64,000 bases of DNA from Rattus norvegicus (Eukaryota; Chordata; Mammalia; Rodentia; Muridae), in NCBI RefSeq assembly GCF_036323735.1, contig NC_086027.1, positions 91,024,662 to 91,088,661 on the forward strand, written 5' to 3'. The position numbers and the translations under genes are program-made. A model generated the notes under the pieces. It was not told the DNA's origin, ran no database searches, and worked only from the letters and a program-made list of their open reading frames with translations. Every line of letters begins with the position of its first letter. The stretch's first letter is position 1. This document shows positions 24,990 through 35,279 of the stretch, one piece after another.

Positions 24990-27900
24990 CTGCTGTGACG
25001 TCCAGTTAAGCTATTGACGGTCCTCTGGTTGCTTCTGGAAGTTGATGCTGGCATAGGTGCTTAAATCCTCACTGGAGCGTCTTGGGGAGCTGCCCTCATT
25101 GCTGCCTAAGGGTTGGTGAGGGGGAGGGGGTGGCAGGGACTGCTGTTGAGAGGGGCAGTCTTGAGGGTGCTGCTTAACATCCTTGACCAAATCCAAGTCT
25201 ATATAGTTAAGACTCTTCTCCAATCCCCCGGCAGCCCCGTACCCTGGAGCCGACTCCTTGGATGCTCCCCCTAGATCCCCGGGTCTCAGCCACACATTCT
25301 CAAAGGATGCAGAGCTGTGGCGTTTCACATCCTCACTGCCACCACCGCTGCCCCCTCCTGCAGCCCCTGCTCCAAAAGACACTGTGTTGCCAGCCCGCGT
25401 AGGCGCCGAGAAGGTCTCGGAGCTGTGCCTCCTCCGGCAGCCTTGAGTGTCTGCACGAATCACTTTGGCACTCTGGTTATGGTTGGGACTTAGGTTCACC
25501 CTGGTGAATGCGCTCATGCCCCCAGGTCCCTGAGGGCCTCCCAGCAAGGAAGAGTGAGCGGCCTGCTCAGCGGCCCCTTGAGGTGTAACAGAAGCAGAAG
25601 CAGAGGCTGTGGAGGATGGAGGGGGGGCAGCTCCTGTGGTTCTGGGCAGGCTCACCTTCTCTGCAGCAATGCCTGTCCGCATGTCAGCATAGCTGACTGG
25701 GGCCACTGGTGAGGTATCCACATAGCTTTGACGAGGACAACCTATCTGCATGGTCATGTAATCACCACGGCTATTTGGCACCGACCGGGTTGGCCTACAA
25801 ATGGAAGCAGCCCCTGGAGGTGCAGGGCCTACTCTGCCCAACTCAACTCCACCACTCTCCTGCCAGGTTGCCCTCCGGCCTGGCCCCAAGTCCATGTTCA
25901 TGTACTCTTCCGAGCCAGTCTCTTCTCTGGGAGCTGGGTGGAGCTGGGGTAGACATCGAACTGAAGGGGAGCTACGGGAAGTTGCAGGGCCAGCTAAATA
26001 GCCTGGCTGGCCACTCCCGAATTCAATATTCACATATTCTCCTGGGCTTTTGGGCTCGGGAGGGTGCAGGGAAGACTGCTGCTGCTGTTGCTGCTGCTGC
26101 TGTTGCTCTCGTACCCGGGGTAAAGTGCTTGCCTTGGGATCCCCCAAGGACAGCCTTGTGGGTCGAGCCAGGCGGCTGTTGGTCTGTGCAGCTGTGTCTA
26201 CCTTTCGAGGCAGATGGGGCTGCAAGGCATGGTGGTGGGGATGTGTGACGCTAGACTCTGGCCTAGCCCCACAGTAACCCCCACCCAGGCTGTCGCTGCT
26301 GGTGGAAGAGGAGGAATCTTCGGCAGTTGCGGTATAGCGAAGGCGTCCAGAGCTTGAAGAGAGACGAAGATGCTGGTGCCTGGCACCCTCCTCTGGCTCC
26401 CCAGGGCGCTGGGTGTGCTTAAAGGACCTTGGTAATGAGTAGTAGGAGAGGACAGGCTTGTGCTGGGGATCTTCTGGGCCATAGTAGCATTCTGAGGGGC
26501 TGCTGGTGTTGGAATCTCCCACTGGCGACATGTTCATGTAGTCACCAGTGCAAGGCAAGAGCTTACCACCACCGCTCTCAACAGGAGGTTTGGCATGGGG
26601 AAGGGCATGGGTATGGTGCCCCCCTACTCCGTTTGTCCATGGCTTCCCATAGCTGCTCCCAGAAGGGGCTGCGCTGATGCTGCTACTGCTGCAAGACCCA
26701 CCTCCAATGTCAGGAGAGCAACTACCACTGGGAGACATCATCATGTAGCCATTGGGGTCCACTCTCTGTGGGTGGCGCCTGATGGGGTTAATGATCTGCT
26801 GGGGGGCAGATACACTCTTGGGGCTCATGGGCATATAGTCCCCATTTCCTTTGCGGTTGCTGGGCACTGGAGCCACTCCGGGAGACATGGGCATGTAGCC
26901 ATCATCGGTGTGGAGGTTGGAGGAGTCTGGACGGTGGTGGCCCCCACGACGTTCCAAGTGGTGCATCTCTAGACCCTCCTCGGGATAGGAGTGGGTGGGC
27001 ACGAAGGCGGAATGCCGGTAGCCGGGCAGTCGGCCTCCACTGCCACCTCCTGGTGGGTAGGCAGCGGGCATCATCTCTGTATATTCCTCAATAGAAACCA
27101 CTGAGGACTGCGAGGGGGTCTTCTGGTGGGATATGGTGGGGGACGTGCCAGCCGAGTGAGTTCTCTTCCGAAACCGGTTATCCAGATCTGCTGCACCAGC
27201 GGCTTCGTCTCCAGTCAGCGCCGGGCTTGTCCCCATGGTAGCACCTGGGATGTAGCGATGGCCGTTGCCACCCCTAGACAAAATGTAGTGACCATTGGGA
27301 GCTGTCAAGGTGGAGGCTCCCTTGCCACCCATGCAGATATAGTTGCTCAGCTCCTCCTCACCCCTGGCTGGTGGGGTGTGGCCCAGGGAATCTGGGGTGA
27401 CACTGCGGAAGGAACTTCGGAAATCGCAGGGACTAGAGCCATACTCATCAGAAGAGATGAAACCGCCATCGCTAGGAGAACCGGACACGGAAGCACTAGA
27501 GCGCCTCGGGAAGAGACAGTCTGAAGTGGAGCCGTGGCCACTGGTACTACTGGATGACAGGCTCACTGGGCTGGTGGCTGAAGGGGAGCATCGTGAAGAA
27601 GGCATAGGGATGGAGCGGCTGTGGTTGAGTGGGGGGTGCAACCTGGAGCTGCCTCGATGCCGATGGGCGTGGGTCCTGTTGGTGCTAGGGCTCACAGGAC
27701 TGCCATCCACTGATGCTGGACGGGACATGGTGCCTTCGCCATCGCTGGAGGCACGCACCCTGAAGGAACCTGGTTTCCCACCCACCATACTGGCAGGGGA
27801 GGTGGCAGTGATGCTCTCAGTTCGAGATCTCCGAGTCAGCCCCACTTGGCTGGGCGGAGGATTGTTGAGATGGTGCCTGCGCAGGGGAACACTGATGGGG

Positions 27901-28718
27901 TTGGAGCAACTGGATGAAGATTGGCTTTTGCTGCGCGGGCGAAACTCATCGCTCATGGCCCGCATGGCCTCTAGAATGGTCTCATGCATGTTCTGGGCCA
28001 CCACGGAGTCATCCACTTGCATCCAGAACTCGCCGGGCCCGGTCACAGCTGACCGCCCCACCTCGATGAAGAAGAAGTTCTCTGAGTGGCCACAGCGTCT
28101 GATGTTCATCAGCTGCAGCACCACAGCGGCAGCCTCAGAGTTGAGCTTCACAAAGCTGATGGTCTTGCTGGTCAGGCAGAGGCGGTAGATACCAATCAAG
28201 TTCTTTGTCTGACCTAAGCCCTTGGGTTTCAGGATAACCTGCCAGACCTCCTTGAACGCGGGTCCTGGGCCCGTGTCATAGCTCAAGTCCTCCCCTGCCT
28301 CTCCGACGCCAGAGCTGCCGCTGCAGCTACCACCGCAGCCTCCTCCAGCCCCGTCATGGTGGGCCTTTGCCCGATTATGCAGCTGCAGAAGAGCCTGGTA
28401 CCAGCTGTCTTGTTCAGCCTCGCTATCCGCCGCAATGGCAAAGTGTTCGTCTCGGGTGTAGAGAGCCACCAGGTGCTTGTTCTTGGAGTCAGCCCGCTTG
28501 TTGATGTTGAAACAGCTCTCGAGGGGGATCGAGCGTTTGGGGGCGCTCGACTTGTGCCGCCACTTCTTCTCGTTCTCATAATACTCCAGGCGCGCCGGGC
28601 CCCCGGCCTCGCTGGCCGCCCGCAGCACGAAAAAGCGCTTATGCATACTCTTGGGTTTGCGCAGGTAACCCACCTTGCGCACGTCTGAGAAGCCATCGGT
28701 ATCCGGAGGGCTCGCCAT
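24990..28718 (-). other. Irs1: Irs1 exon 1 (coding part plus 21 nt of 3' UTR)
   Basis: The entire coding sequence is in one exon, as known for IRS1. After the TAG stop there are 21 nt of 3' UTR ending ...CAGCAG at 24990, immediately followed on the minus strand by GTGCGT, a good splice donor. From memory, human IRS1 mRNA keeps the CAGCAG and then continues with sequence not present here, which supports splicing at this point. The 5' end of the exon (transcription start) cannot be fixed from sequence. Confidence 0.85.
25011..28718 (-). CDS. Irs1: Insulin receptor substrate 1 (IRS-1), complete, 1235 aa
   Basis: Cytosolic docking protein phosphorylated by the insulin and IGF1 receptors, which recruits PI3-kinase p85, GRB2 and SHP2. 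The start is the ATG at 28718 (context AGCATGG, with A at -3 and G at +4) and the stop is TAG at 25013-25011, giving 1235 residues, the rat length. Seen in order: PH domain about 12-115 (begins VGYLRKPKSMHKRFFVLR), PTB domain about 157-262, then a long Ser/Pro/Gly-rich tail. YXXM-type PI3K sites are Y460 (YICM), Y608 and Y628 (YMPM), Y658 (YMMM), Y727 and Y939 (YMNM), Y987 (YMTM) and Y1010 (YADM). Y895 (YVNI) is the GRB2 site; Y1172 (YIDL) and Y1222 (YASI) are SHP2 sites. Ser307 (TSP) and Ser789, known regulatory serines, are in place. Q872-881 is a ten-glutamine run with CAA interruptions. The frame is intact, with no break. The reading frame stays open 57 codons upstream but has no ATG there. 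Confidence 0.99.
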   Translation of the reverse strand: MASPPDTDGFSDVRKVGYLRKPKSMHKRFFVLRAASEAGGPARLEYYENEKKWRHKSSAPKRSIPLESCFNINKRADSKNKHLVALYTRDEHFAIAADSEAEQDSWYQALLQLHNRAKAHHDGAGGGCGGSCSGSSGVGEAGEDLSYDTGPGPAFKEVWQVILKPKGLGQTKNLIGIYRLCLTSKTISFVKLNSEAAAVVLQLMNIRRCGHSENFFFIEVGRSAVTGPGEFWMQVDDSVVAQNMHETILEAMRAMSDEFRPRSKSQSSSSCSNPISVPLRRHHLNNPPPSQVGLTRRSRTESITATSPASMVGGKPGSFRVRASSDGEGTMSRPASVDGSPVSPSTNRTHAHRHRGSSRLHPPLNHSRSIPMPSSRCSPSATSPVSLSSSSTSGHGSTSDCLFPRRSSASVSGSPSDGGFISSDEYGSSPCDFRSSFRSVTPDSLGHTPPARGEEELSNYICMGGKGASTLTAPNGHYILSRGGNGHRYIPGATMGTSPALTGDEAAGAADLDNRFRKRTHSAGTSPTISHQKTPSQSSVVSIEEYTEMMPAAYPPGGGSGGRLPGYRHSAFVPTHSYPEEGLEMHHLERRGGHHRPDSSNLHTDDGYMPMSPGVAPVPSNRKGNGDYMPMSPKSVSAPQQIINPIRRHPQRVDPNGYMMMSPSGSCSPDIGGGSCSSSSISAAPSGSSYGKPWTNGVGGHHTHALPHAKPPVESGGGKLLPCTGDYMNMSPVGDSNTSSPSECYYGPEDPQHKPVLSYYSLPRSFKHTQRPGEPEEGARHQHLRLSSSSGRLRYTATAEDSSSSTSSDSLGGGYCGARPESSVTHPHHHALQPHLPRKVDTAAQTNSRLARPTRLSLGDPKASTLPRVREQQQQQQQQQQSSLHPPEPKSPGEYVNIEFGSGQPGYLAGPATSRSSPSVRCLPQLHPAPREETGSEEYMNMDLGPGRRATWQESGGVELGRVGPAPPGAASICRPTRSVPNSRGDYMTMQIGCPRQSYVDTSPVAPVSYADMRTGIAAEKVSLPRTTGAAPPPSSTASASASVTPQGAAEQAAHSSLLGGPQGPGGMSAFTRVNLSPNHNQSAKVIRADTQGCRRRHSSETFSAPTRAGNTVSFGAGAAGGGSGGGSEDVKRHSSASFENVWLRPGDLGGASKESAPGYGAAGGLEKSLNYIDLDLVKDVKQHPQDCPSQQQSLPPPPPHQPLGSNEGSSPRRSSEDLSTYASINFQKQPEDRQ

Positions 28719-28788
28719 GCTGCTGCGGAGCAGAGGGAGGTGTCGAAAAACTGGGTGAGGGGTGGCTTCTCGGTGCGGCCCCGCACAT
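28639..28788 (-). promoter_or_regulatory. Upstream ORF (49 aa) overlapping the Irs1 start codon
   Basis: The ATG at 28788 lies 70 nt upstream of the IRS1 ATG, in a different frame, and runs through the IRS1 start to TAA at 28641-28639. Its context is weak (T at -3, T at +4), so leaky scanning to IRS1 would be expected. The ORF is read directly from sequence; a role in lowering IRS1 translation is inference. Confidence 0.6.
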
Positions 28789-28911
28789 GCACTCCGGGCT
28801 GGAGGAAGCAAGCAGAAACCCTGACTCCGAAATTCACGCCGTTCCTGGCGCTGGGGAGGGGCAGCCGAAGGACGAGGTAGCTGCGCCAAAGGAAGATAGC
28901 CTGATCCGAGT

Positions 28912-28926
28912 TTAAGGGCGTTTCAT
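28912..28926 (-). promoter_or_regulatory. Minimal upstream ORF (4 codons) in the Irs1 5' UTR
   Basis: ATG AAA CGC CCT TAA on the minus strand, with G at -3. It terminates well before the IRS1 ATG, so reinitiation is possible. It is relevant only if transcription starts upstream of 28926, which is likely for this promoter. Confidence 0.5.
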
Positions 28927-28949
28927 GCCCAGAGGGAAAGGCAGTGGGT

Positions 28950-29027
28950 CTAGGGTGAGTGCAGCCGCAATCTTCCGAGGACTAAGTCTCCCCCAGTCCT
29001 TGCAGCAGAGAAGGAGCTATGGTGCAT
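28950..29027 (-). promoter_or_regulatory. Upstream ORF (25 aa) in the Irs1 5' UTR
   Basis: ATG at 29027 (context GGGATGC) to TAG at 28952-28950. Short, non-overlapping and without recognisable product. Its relevance depends on the transcription start. Confidence 0.45.
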
Positions 29028-29299
29028 CCCTTGCCGCCCCTGGTAGAGTCCGATGCAGGGAGGCAGAGACGACCGGAGGAGTCCCCGCTTGGCCCTCCAG
29101 GCGCGCGCTCCTTCCCTCCCGAGTTCCCCTCTGGAAGTAGCGATTCCCCAGGCAAATTAAATATCCTTGGGCAGGGGGAGGCGGGCTGCCAAGTCCCAAC
29201 GTTGCACGGGGTTCTCCCTCCTCCTCCTTCTCCTCCTCCTCCTCTGCCTCCTCCCACCCTCCAACAGTCCCCGCCGCCACCAGCCGCCCAAATACCAGC

Positions 29300-29476
29300 T
29301 CAATCGCAGAGACCGCGGCGCTGCGGCTGTTGCTGCTGCTGCTGCTGCCGCCCGAGGACGCGTCCTCTGCAGCCCGCACTCGAGCCCATCTCGGCGGGCG
29401 GGGAAAGTGGCTTTTCCACGCGCAACGCTACTGGGCAGCTGGGGGAGCAGGGGACGGTCCAGAGGGACAGGCTCAT
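29300..29476 (-). promoter_or_regulatory. Upstream ORF (58 aa, glutamine-rich) in the Irs1 promoter/5' UTR
   Basis: ATG at 29476, with a second in-frame ATG at 29389 in strong context (GAGATGG), to TGA at 29302-29300. The downstream part encodes a glutamine run from the (TGC)n repeat. It would matter only for transcripts initiating upstream of about 29400. Confidence 0.35.
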
Positions 29477-31990
29477 CCCTGCCCCTAGCTCCAGTCCGCA
29501 AGGGAGGAGGGGAGGGGACGAGGGAGGGAGGCGAGGGGAGTGCGGGGGGGGGGAGGAGGTTTGGGAAGAGATCGGGGAAGACGCCCGGTCCTCGGGAGGC
29601 GCAGCCGCCGCAGTTACTTCTCTCCTCCTCCCTCCTCCTTCTCCCTCCTCCTTCTTCCTCCTCCTCGGAGAGTTGCCGAGAGCCCCAACCAAAACAAGCG
29701 GCGGCTGGCACCGCGCGCCGGCCCTCCTCAGACCGCGCCGCCGTCTCACTCCAGAGGAGCAAAACACGTGACGGAGCCTCTGCGCTCTGCAGCCGGGCTG
29801 CCGCCGGGAGGCTCCAGCCCGGGTCTCTCTCCCTCTCCCTGCTTGCTCTACATTCCGGGCCGAGCCCGCCCCACGCCCGCCCCTCTCCACCCCCCGGCCG
29901 TGCCGCAGAGGCGCCCGCACTGGCCCTTTACTGCAGCGCTCGGGCAGCGCCCCTGCGTGGCCGACAGAGCCCGGGGCGCTGCGCCTCCCAGGCCCGCGCC
30001 ACCCAGGGCGCCCCCGGCCCGCAGGAATCCCCGCGGCGGGAGGGCGGGCGTGTTTGGGTGGCTACCGGAAAGCAGGAGGGGAGTCTGGGAAAACGGGAGG
30101 GGGCGGTCTGGGGAAGACGCAGGAGTGAGGGAGGGGGCAGTTAGAGGGGGTGCACTGCGGCTGCAGAGCCCCGAGGGGGTGGAGGCGCTGGGGTGGAGGG
30201 GGCGCAAGTGACCTGCTAGCTCTCACCCAACAGGTAAAGGCGACCCCCGGGAGGCAGCTGGAGGTCAGTGTCTAGGTGAGAGGCCCTGGTAGGGAGATCT
30301 ACATTTTTGTAAGGTTTTCTAAAGGACTTCTGGGCCAGTCTTCCACCTGAATCTTCATATGTGCCGCGGCGAGGCACCTGGAAGGAACAGAGAGGGACAC
30401 CCAAGGGCAATGACTGTTGGCTGGGTTAGGGTCTCTCGAAATCAAGACCTGGGATCTCACGCCTGGCACTATGAACCGCAGATCACTAAGGAAATAAAAT
30501 GTAAATGTCACCATGTCTCTCTCTTCCTGCAGGTGAACAGGGATTCACACTTAGGGATTGGTGCAAAGGATGGGAGGGGGGCGGAGGATACCAGGAGCTC
30601 CTTATCGCATTCTAAGTCTATTTGCGATTTTATTTTTTTAAGATGTAAAGGACCTTCACAGAGTTCATAAGCCCAGCCCCTACTGTGTACGTATCAGCAA
30701 ATGTTTGTTTCATAGTTGCCCGCGCCTTGGATGACCCTATACATTTTTAACCTTGACCACAAGGATAAGCGGAAGACAAGGATAAGTGGCTAGGCTGTAC
30801 AGGAAAATGGGTTCTTCTTGATGAAAACGGGTCAGCAGCCTAGTTGCAAAGCCAGTTTCTCAGCCTCACCACAAGCAGACGCTCCCCAAAGTTTTTTTTT
30901 TTTAAGGTGACCTATAAATCAAGCAGGATGTCCCTATCTAGCCCAACCGGCATTAAAGACCTACAAAGGTTGGTGCTTAAAGCCATTCTACTCTAGACAT
31001 GGGCGGTTCTAGGTTTCCGCCTCCTTTCCTACGCCAGGAACCCCCTCAGCCTCCAGCTCTCTGGCACTGCAGGATGTTCGCAGGGAGACGCAGAGGTAAA
31101 GGTGCTGGGCATGCTCAAATCACTAGACTGCCTAACCGGGAGTAGGGGGCGGGGGAAGGGGGCAGCGCGCCTCAATAGAATGCGGGGAGAGAGGCGGGGT
31201 GAAGTTCCCGGGGCAGCCTGCTGATTGGTGGAGTTGCCTGTCTTTCCCGTCTTGCACAGATGCGGTAAAGGGAAGAGTGAGGGTACAGACGTAGGCACTG
31301 GCGCCATTCAGATGCTTGCAGTACTTGAATTGGTGTATCCCGCATCTGTAGGTGCCGCCTCCTCCGGAAAGCCTGAGAGCCTCCGGTTTCTCTTTTCACC
31401 TCCTTTATCATGCAGGTTAATGTGTTGTCTGGTACACACGTTGAATTGAAAGTCCACATTTTCCGCCTCTGACAGCTTGGCGATGCGGGCACACGTGCCC
31501 ACTATAGGAAGGCTATAAATAGCGAGTAATTTGGAAAAGGTACGGAGGCAGAAATAGAATGAAGAGGATTCTGAAGGTTTGAAATGCTTTAGCGGGAGGA
31601 AGGATGTCAACTAGAGATGTCTGAAGTTAGTGTAGCAGAATAACAGTGGCGGGGGCGGGGGGTAAACAATTGCTTCGTCTCGATTAGTCCAAAGGGGGGC
31701 TCGCAGTGTGTAGAAAGGCACTTCAAATCCAGACTTTCACTTTTTAAATTACTTCCAACCCTCTGTCACCAACCAAGAACAAACAAAAAGGAGGGAGGAA
31801 AAAAGGACGTACCTCTATGAGAGAAACAGTATTTTCTCGAACATCAAAAGCAATTTGATTTGGAAGATTTTTGTAAGTCATTTTCACAGAACGTTAGAGA
31901 TTTCATGATATGAAAGTAATGTTATTATGACTGAGGAGGAAGCAGAACAACTGTTTTGAGTTCTCCAAGGCTCTGGATTGGATCCCTAGT

Positions 31991-31994
31991 TACA

Positions 31995-32072
<78 letters not shown>

Positions 32073-32082
32073 CACACACACA
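31991..32082 (+). repeat. Compound (CA)(GA)(CA) microsatellite
   Basis: CA to 32012, GA to 32070, then CA again to 32082. Confidence 0.95.
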
Positions 32083-32154
32083 CTACTCACTTGAGTTTTT
32101 ACCACCAATCTTAAAGGCAGCTAATATTCAAATTGTACTACAGTAAGTTCAGTT

Positions 32155-32200
32155 CTTTTCTTTTTTTTTTTTTTTCTTTTTTCTTTTTCTTTTTTTTTTA
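32155..32200 (+). repeat. T-rich tract
   Basis: Mostly T with scattered C. Confidence 0.85.
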
Positions 32201-32683
32201 ATTCACGGGTTGAGATAACTCTGGGAATGCAAATTCACATTTGATTTACGTAAACATACAGAAAAGGAAGGTAGACTTTTGTGGAAACGGAGTGAAGTCA
32301 TGTTGAGTGGATACAGGTATTATCCTGTCACCTTATGCTAAATCAGTCTTGTGTATTGTAATGAAAATTTACACCTAACTGAAAATTCACTGAGCAGGCA
32401 AGCAACCTATTACCAAATAAGTTACTCGATGCTGCCATCTCTAGGACAGCTGGGAACCACATCTGAAACGAATAAAGGAGAGCGGACTGCGTTTTAAAAC
32501 ATCGACTAGAAGCACTGCCAGAACTAAATTCAAGACATACTGATGTCTTGAATACAGTCTTGATTGTGAGAATTTAAATTTTACGTCGTCGGTGCATATT
32601 TTATTAACATATCTACAATTACTGATAAAATGGGAAAATGGCCTGTGTATGATGTTACCAAGAAAATCATAGAAAAATGTCAT

Positions 32684-32721
32684 TTATTATATATAATATA
32701 TATTATATTTAATATATATAT
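32684..32721. repeat. AT-only low-complexity tract
   Basis: TTATTATATATAATATAT-type sequence with internal self-complementarity. Confidence 0.85.
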
Positions 32722-33939
32722 CAGCAGACACATTCCTTAATACAAATAGGTCATCACTAGAGAAACAATCGGAAACTCGGATTATTGTGGCAATTTGAAA
32801 CAATGCTTGAAGGAAAATGAAAACTTATGGATTTTTTTAATTGAAAGATTATATTTATTTTAATATACCTGCACATAGTTACGAATATTTGAAAGCCTCC
32901 TCTGCGAAGCCACCCAAACTATAGGGGACAAATGCTTGCAACTTTGGCATCAATGATACAAAATAACCGAATCTGCTAGATTGAGGCTTCTCTGGCCCCA
33001 GGATGTTTTAAAATGAAGGTCCGGTTTCAGCAGGTTCCGGGAGGTAGGCAAGGGGCCTGTAGTTACCATGTTCGCTGTGCTGCTGACTCCACGGAGTCCT
33101 ATTTCTGATGATGGATGAAAGCCGCAATAGTGAGATGCTATGAAATGCAAGCCGGGTACTCACTTCACAGCTCGATGCATGCGCAAAGAGAACCGTGGCA
33201 ATAAACATTCTACTTAACTGAGCTCTCACTGTTTGGGGACTTCTCTATTCAATCGCAGGTATCAAGCATGGAGAGCTATTCTTTCCGAGATGTAATTAAA
33301 ATATCGCAGATTTCTGACCTCCTCCAAGTCCCAAACCAACATGTAGTAAAAATATCCTCATCTAAAGCAGTATAAAGAGACTCCTACTTATAACTTATAC
33401 AGAATTTTAAGCAATATTGGCTCACACACAAAGGGGACATTTTAAATTAGCTGCTAACGAATTACGGGGACGTACAGCTTACCTAATAAAGGTCTCTATC
33501 TCTGTGTTCACTACAGCTGGGTGAGGCAGGCAATGACCTACGCTTGGGTGCATCTCATAGCAGCTTTGAAAAAAATCAATTACTGGCAATCAGCTGGTGA
33601 GAATCCATCTCTGTTCCCGCTCTGGATTTCACACTGTATCCCAGGGAATTCATGGAGGGCAAATGTATTGAATGCTAACCCAGGATTTCAGAAATGTATT
33701 AATCCCTCCAACAACGTCAAAACTTTCATCATTTGGTTTATGTAAAAGCAGGAAACAAGCACATGGATGAACTTGGAAAAAGGGAAAAGTAAAAACTCAA
33801 TGCCATGATTTAGATCTTCCGTTTCTGGAATTGCACTGATTGGTGCTGTGTTTCAGGGGGAAGTCCATACACGACATTTGTCTAATAACCTTTACTTCCT
33901 CTTTGATTTTAATTTTCTTCGCATCTTTCCAGAACTGTA

Positions 33940-34122
33940 TTTGCGCATGTGTGTAAGCATGGGTGACTTCCTGCAGTGAAGATACCTATGAAGACCAGAA
34001 GAGGGCATCAGACCCCAGGAGCTGCAGTTATAGATGGTTGTGAGCCACCATGTGGGTGCTTGACACTGAACCTCGGTCTTCTGGATGAACAGCTCTTAAC
34101 CACTGGGCCGTCTCTCCAGCCC
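33940..34122 (-). mobile_element. B2 SINE (inverted)
   Basis: AGACCAGAAGAGGGCATCAG, AGATGGTTGTGAGCCACCAT and CTCTTAACCACTGGGCCGTC are textbook inverted B2. Confidence 0.92.
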
Positions 34123-34221
34123 TTCTGTGCATCTTTATTTTAACTGTGATATTTTAATTTCTTTCCAGTTGTCTTTAATGGAGGAGAGTTTGTCATTCGT
34201 TCCTGTAGCTCAGACAATGTC

Positions 34222-34432
34222 ACTCTTTTGGCTTTGTGTTTGGAACACCAAAACTCAGGACCGGGAATTGAACCCAGAGTCTCATGTCTGGGTTCTCAGC
34301 TCTCTTGTAACTCTTTCTTTTGAAACAGAGTCTCACTCCCTGCTGACCTTGACCTCATTGGCCAGACATCAGGTTTGCAATCTGTCTCACCCTCCTAAGT
34401 AGCTGGGATTACCAGCAGAGGCAGAGCATGAG
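34222..34432 (-). mobile_element. B4 SINE (inverted)
   Basis: An ID-like part (GGGAATTGAACCCAGAGTCT) joined to a B1-like part (GAAACAGAGTCTCACTCCC, GTAGCTGGGATTACCAG), the composite layout of B4. Confidence 0.6.
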
Positions 34433-35219
34433 GCCAGCTCCACTCAGTATCTTAATTTGTTTTTGTTCTGCTACAGTGTACACAGACTAAAATTCCATAC
34501 CCAAAACTGCCTTTCGAATAGTTTGCTGATTTTTTTTTTTATTGCATGTGAATTTTATCGAAATGTCCCAGTATAACTCTGGGCAGAATCTCTGACGTCA
34601 GAATCACCTAGACAGTTACTAAAATCAAAACTTTCTCCAGCCCACACCCCTTTCCTAAAGTCTTCCGTGAGTCAGTGTGGACTTGTTTCAAGTCCCACTT
34701 CCATTATCAGAGATTGAAGGAATGCTGAGACTTGAAAACCAATGAATGGTTAGCCCATGTCTAAAACCATATAGATGGGGACATTATAAGATGCATGCAG
34801 ATTAGACCTTCAGGAACTGTTACAAGTCTGCTTCAGTGACCTTAAACTTTTTTTTGCCATAAATGTCTGAATATAAATAACTCTGGATGCTCAGCTGTGT
34901 GTTGGTCATCCGCATCAGCCTCTCACCATTCAGGGCTCAGGAAGCGTCTAGGAAGAGGGGGCAGAAGGAATGTAAGTGCAGGTGGTGGGAAAGGAAGTGA
35001 TGAACTGCTGGCCTCAGGATGTGACTCTCACACAACTCACAGGAGCTTTGGTTACTAGCGCAAAGCCAAGCCAGTTGACATTTTAGCACAGAGTGGGGAA
35101 GGGCTCATCGGCTCCCACTCCTAGCTGAGGAGCTACCAACAGTAAATGGCTACTGAGAAAAGGAGAGTCACTTTCATTTTGGGGAGTGGTCACTGGTAGG
35201 TTGCTCAAGCCCCAGTGGA

Positions 35220-35229
35220 AACACACACA

Positions 35230-35278
<49 letters not shown>
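35220..35278 (+). repeat. (CA)n microsatellite
   Basis: CA run with one CC interruption. Confidence 0.97.

Positions 35279-35279
<1 letters not shown>

Larger units (their letters stand above)
28719..30230 (-). promoter_or_regulatory. Irs1: Irs1 5' UTR and CpG-island promoter
   Basis: Very GC- and CpG-rich DNA directly upstream of the IRS1 ATG, with no TATA box seen, as known for the TATA-less IRS1 promoter. Visible elements are a palindromic E-box CACGTG at 29765-29770, a (TGC)n run around 29329-29348, long CCT/CTT pyrimidine tracts at about 29214-29275 and 29620-29668, and G-runs at 29500-29575 (up to 12 G in a row). GC boxes and G-rich blocks continue to about 30200. Transcription start sites cannot be placed; multiple starts are likely for this promoter class. 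Confidence 0.85.

Noticed and set aside
27343..28188. 281-codon plus-strand ORF opposite IRS1
   Set aside because: Shadow of the GC-rich IRS1 coding strand, with no domain, and the protein reads as codon-complement noise. The other plus-strand ORFs at 25709-26248 and 28356-28688 were rejected for the same reason.
28719..28889. 57-residue N-terminal extension of the IRS1 frame (giving 1292 aa)
   Set aside because: The first codon is TTG, there is no in-frame ATG before 28718, and 1235 aa from 28718 matches known rat IRS-1 numbering exactly. The open frame ends at an in-frame TGA at 28925-28923.
29019..30211. Several 200-325-codon ORFs in the Irs1 promoter island
   Set aside because: Overlapping frames on both strands with low-complexity P/R/S/G composition; by-products of the CpG island.
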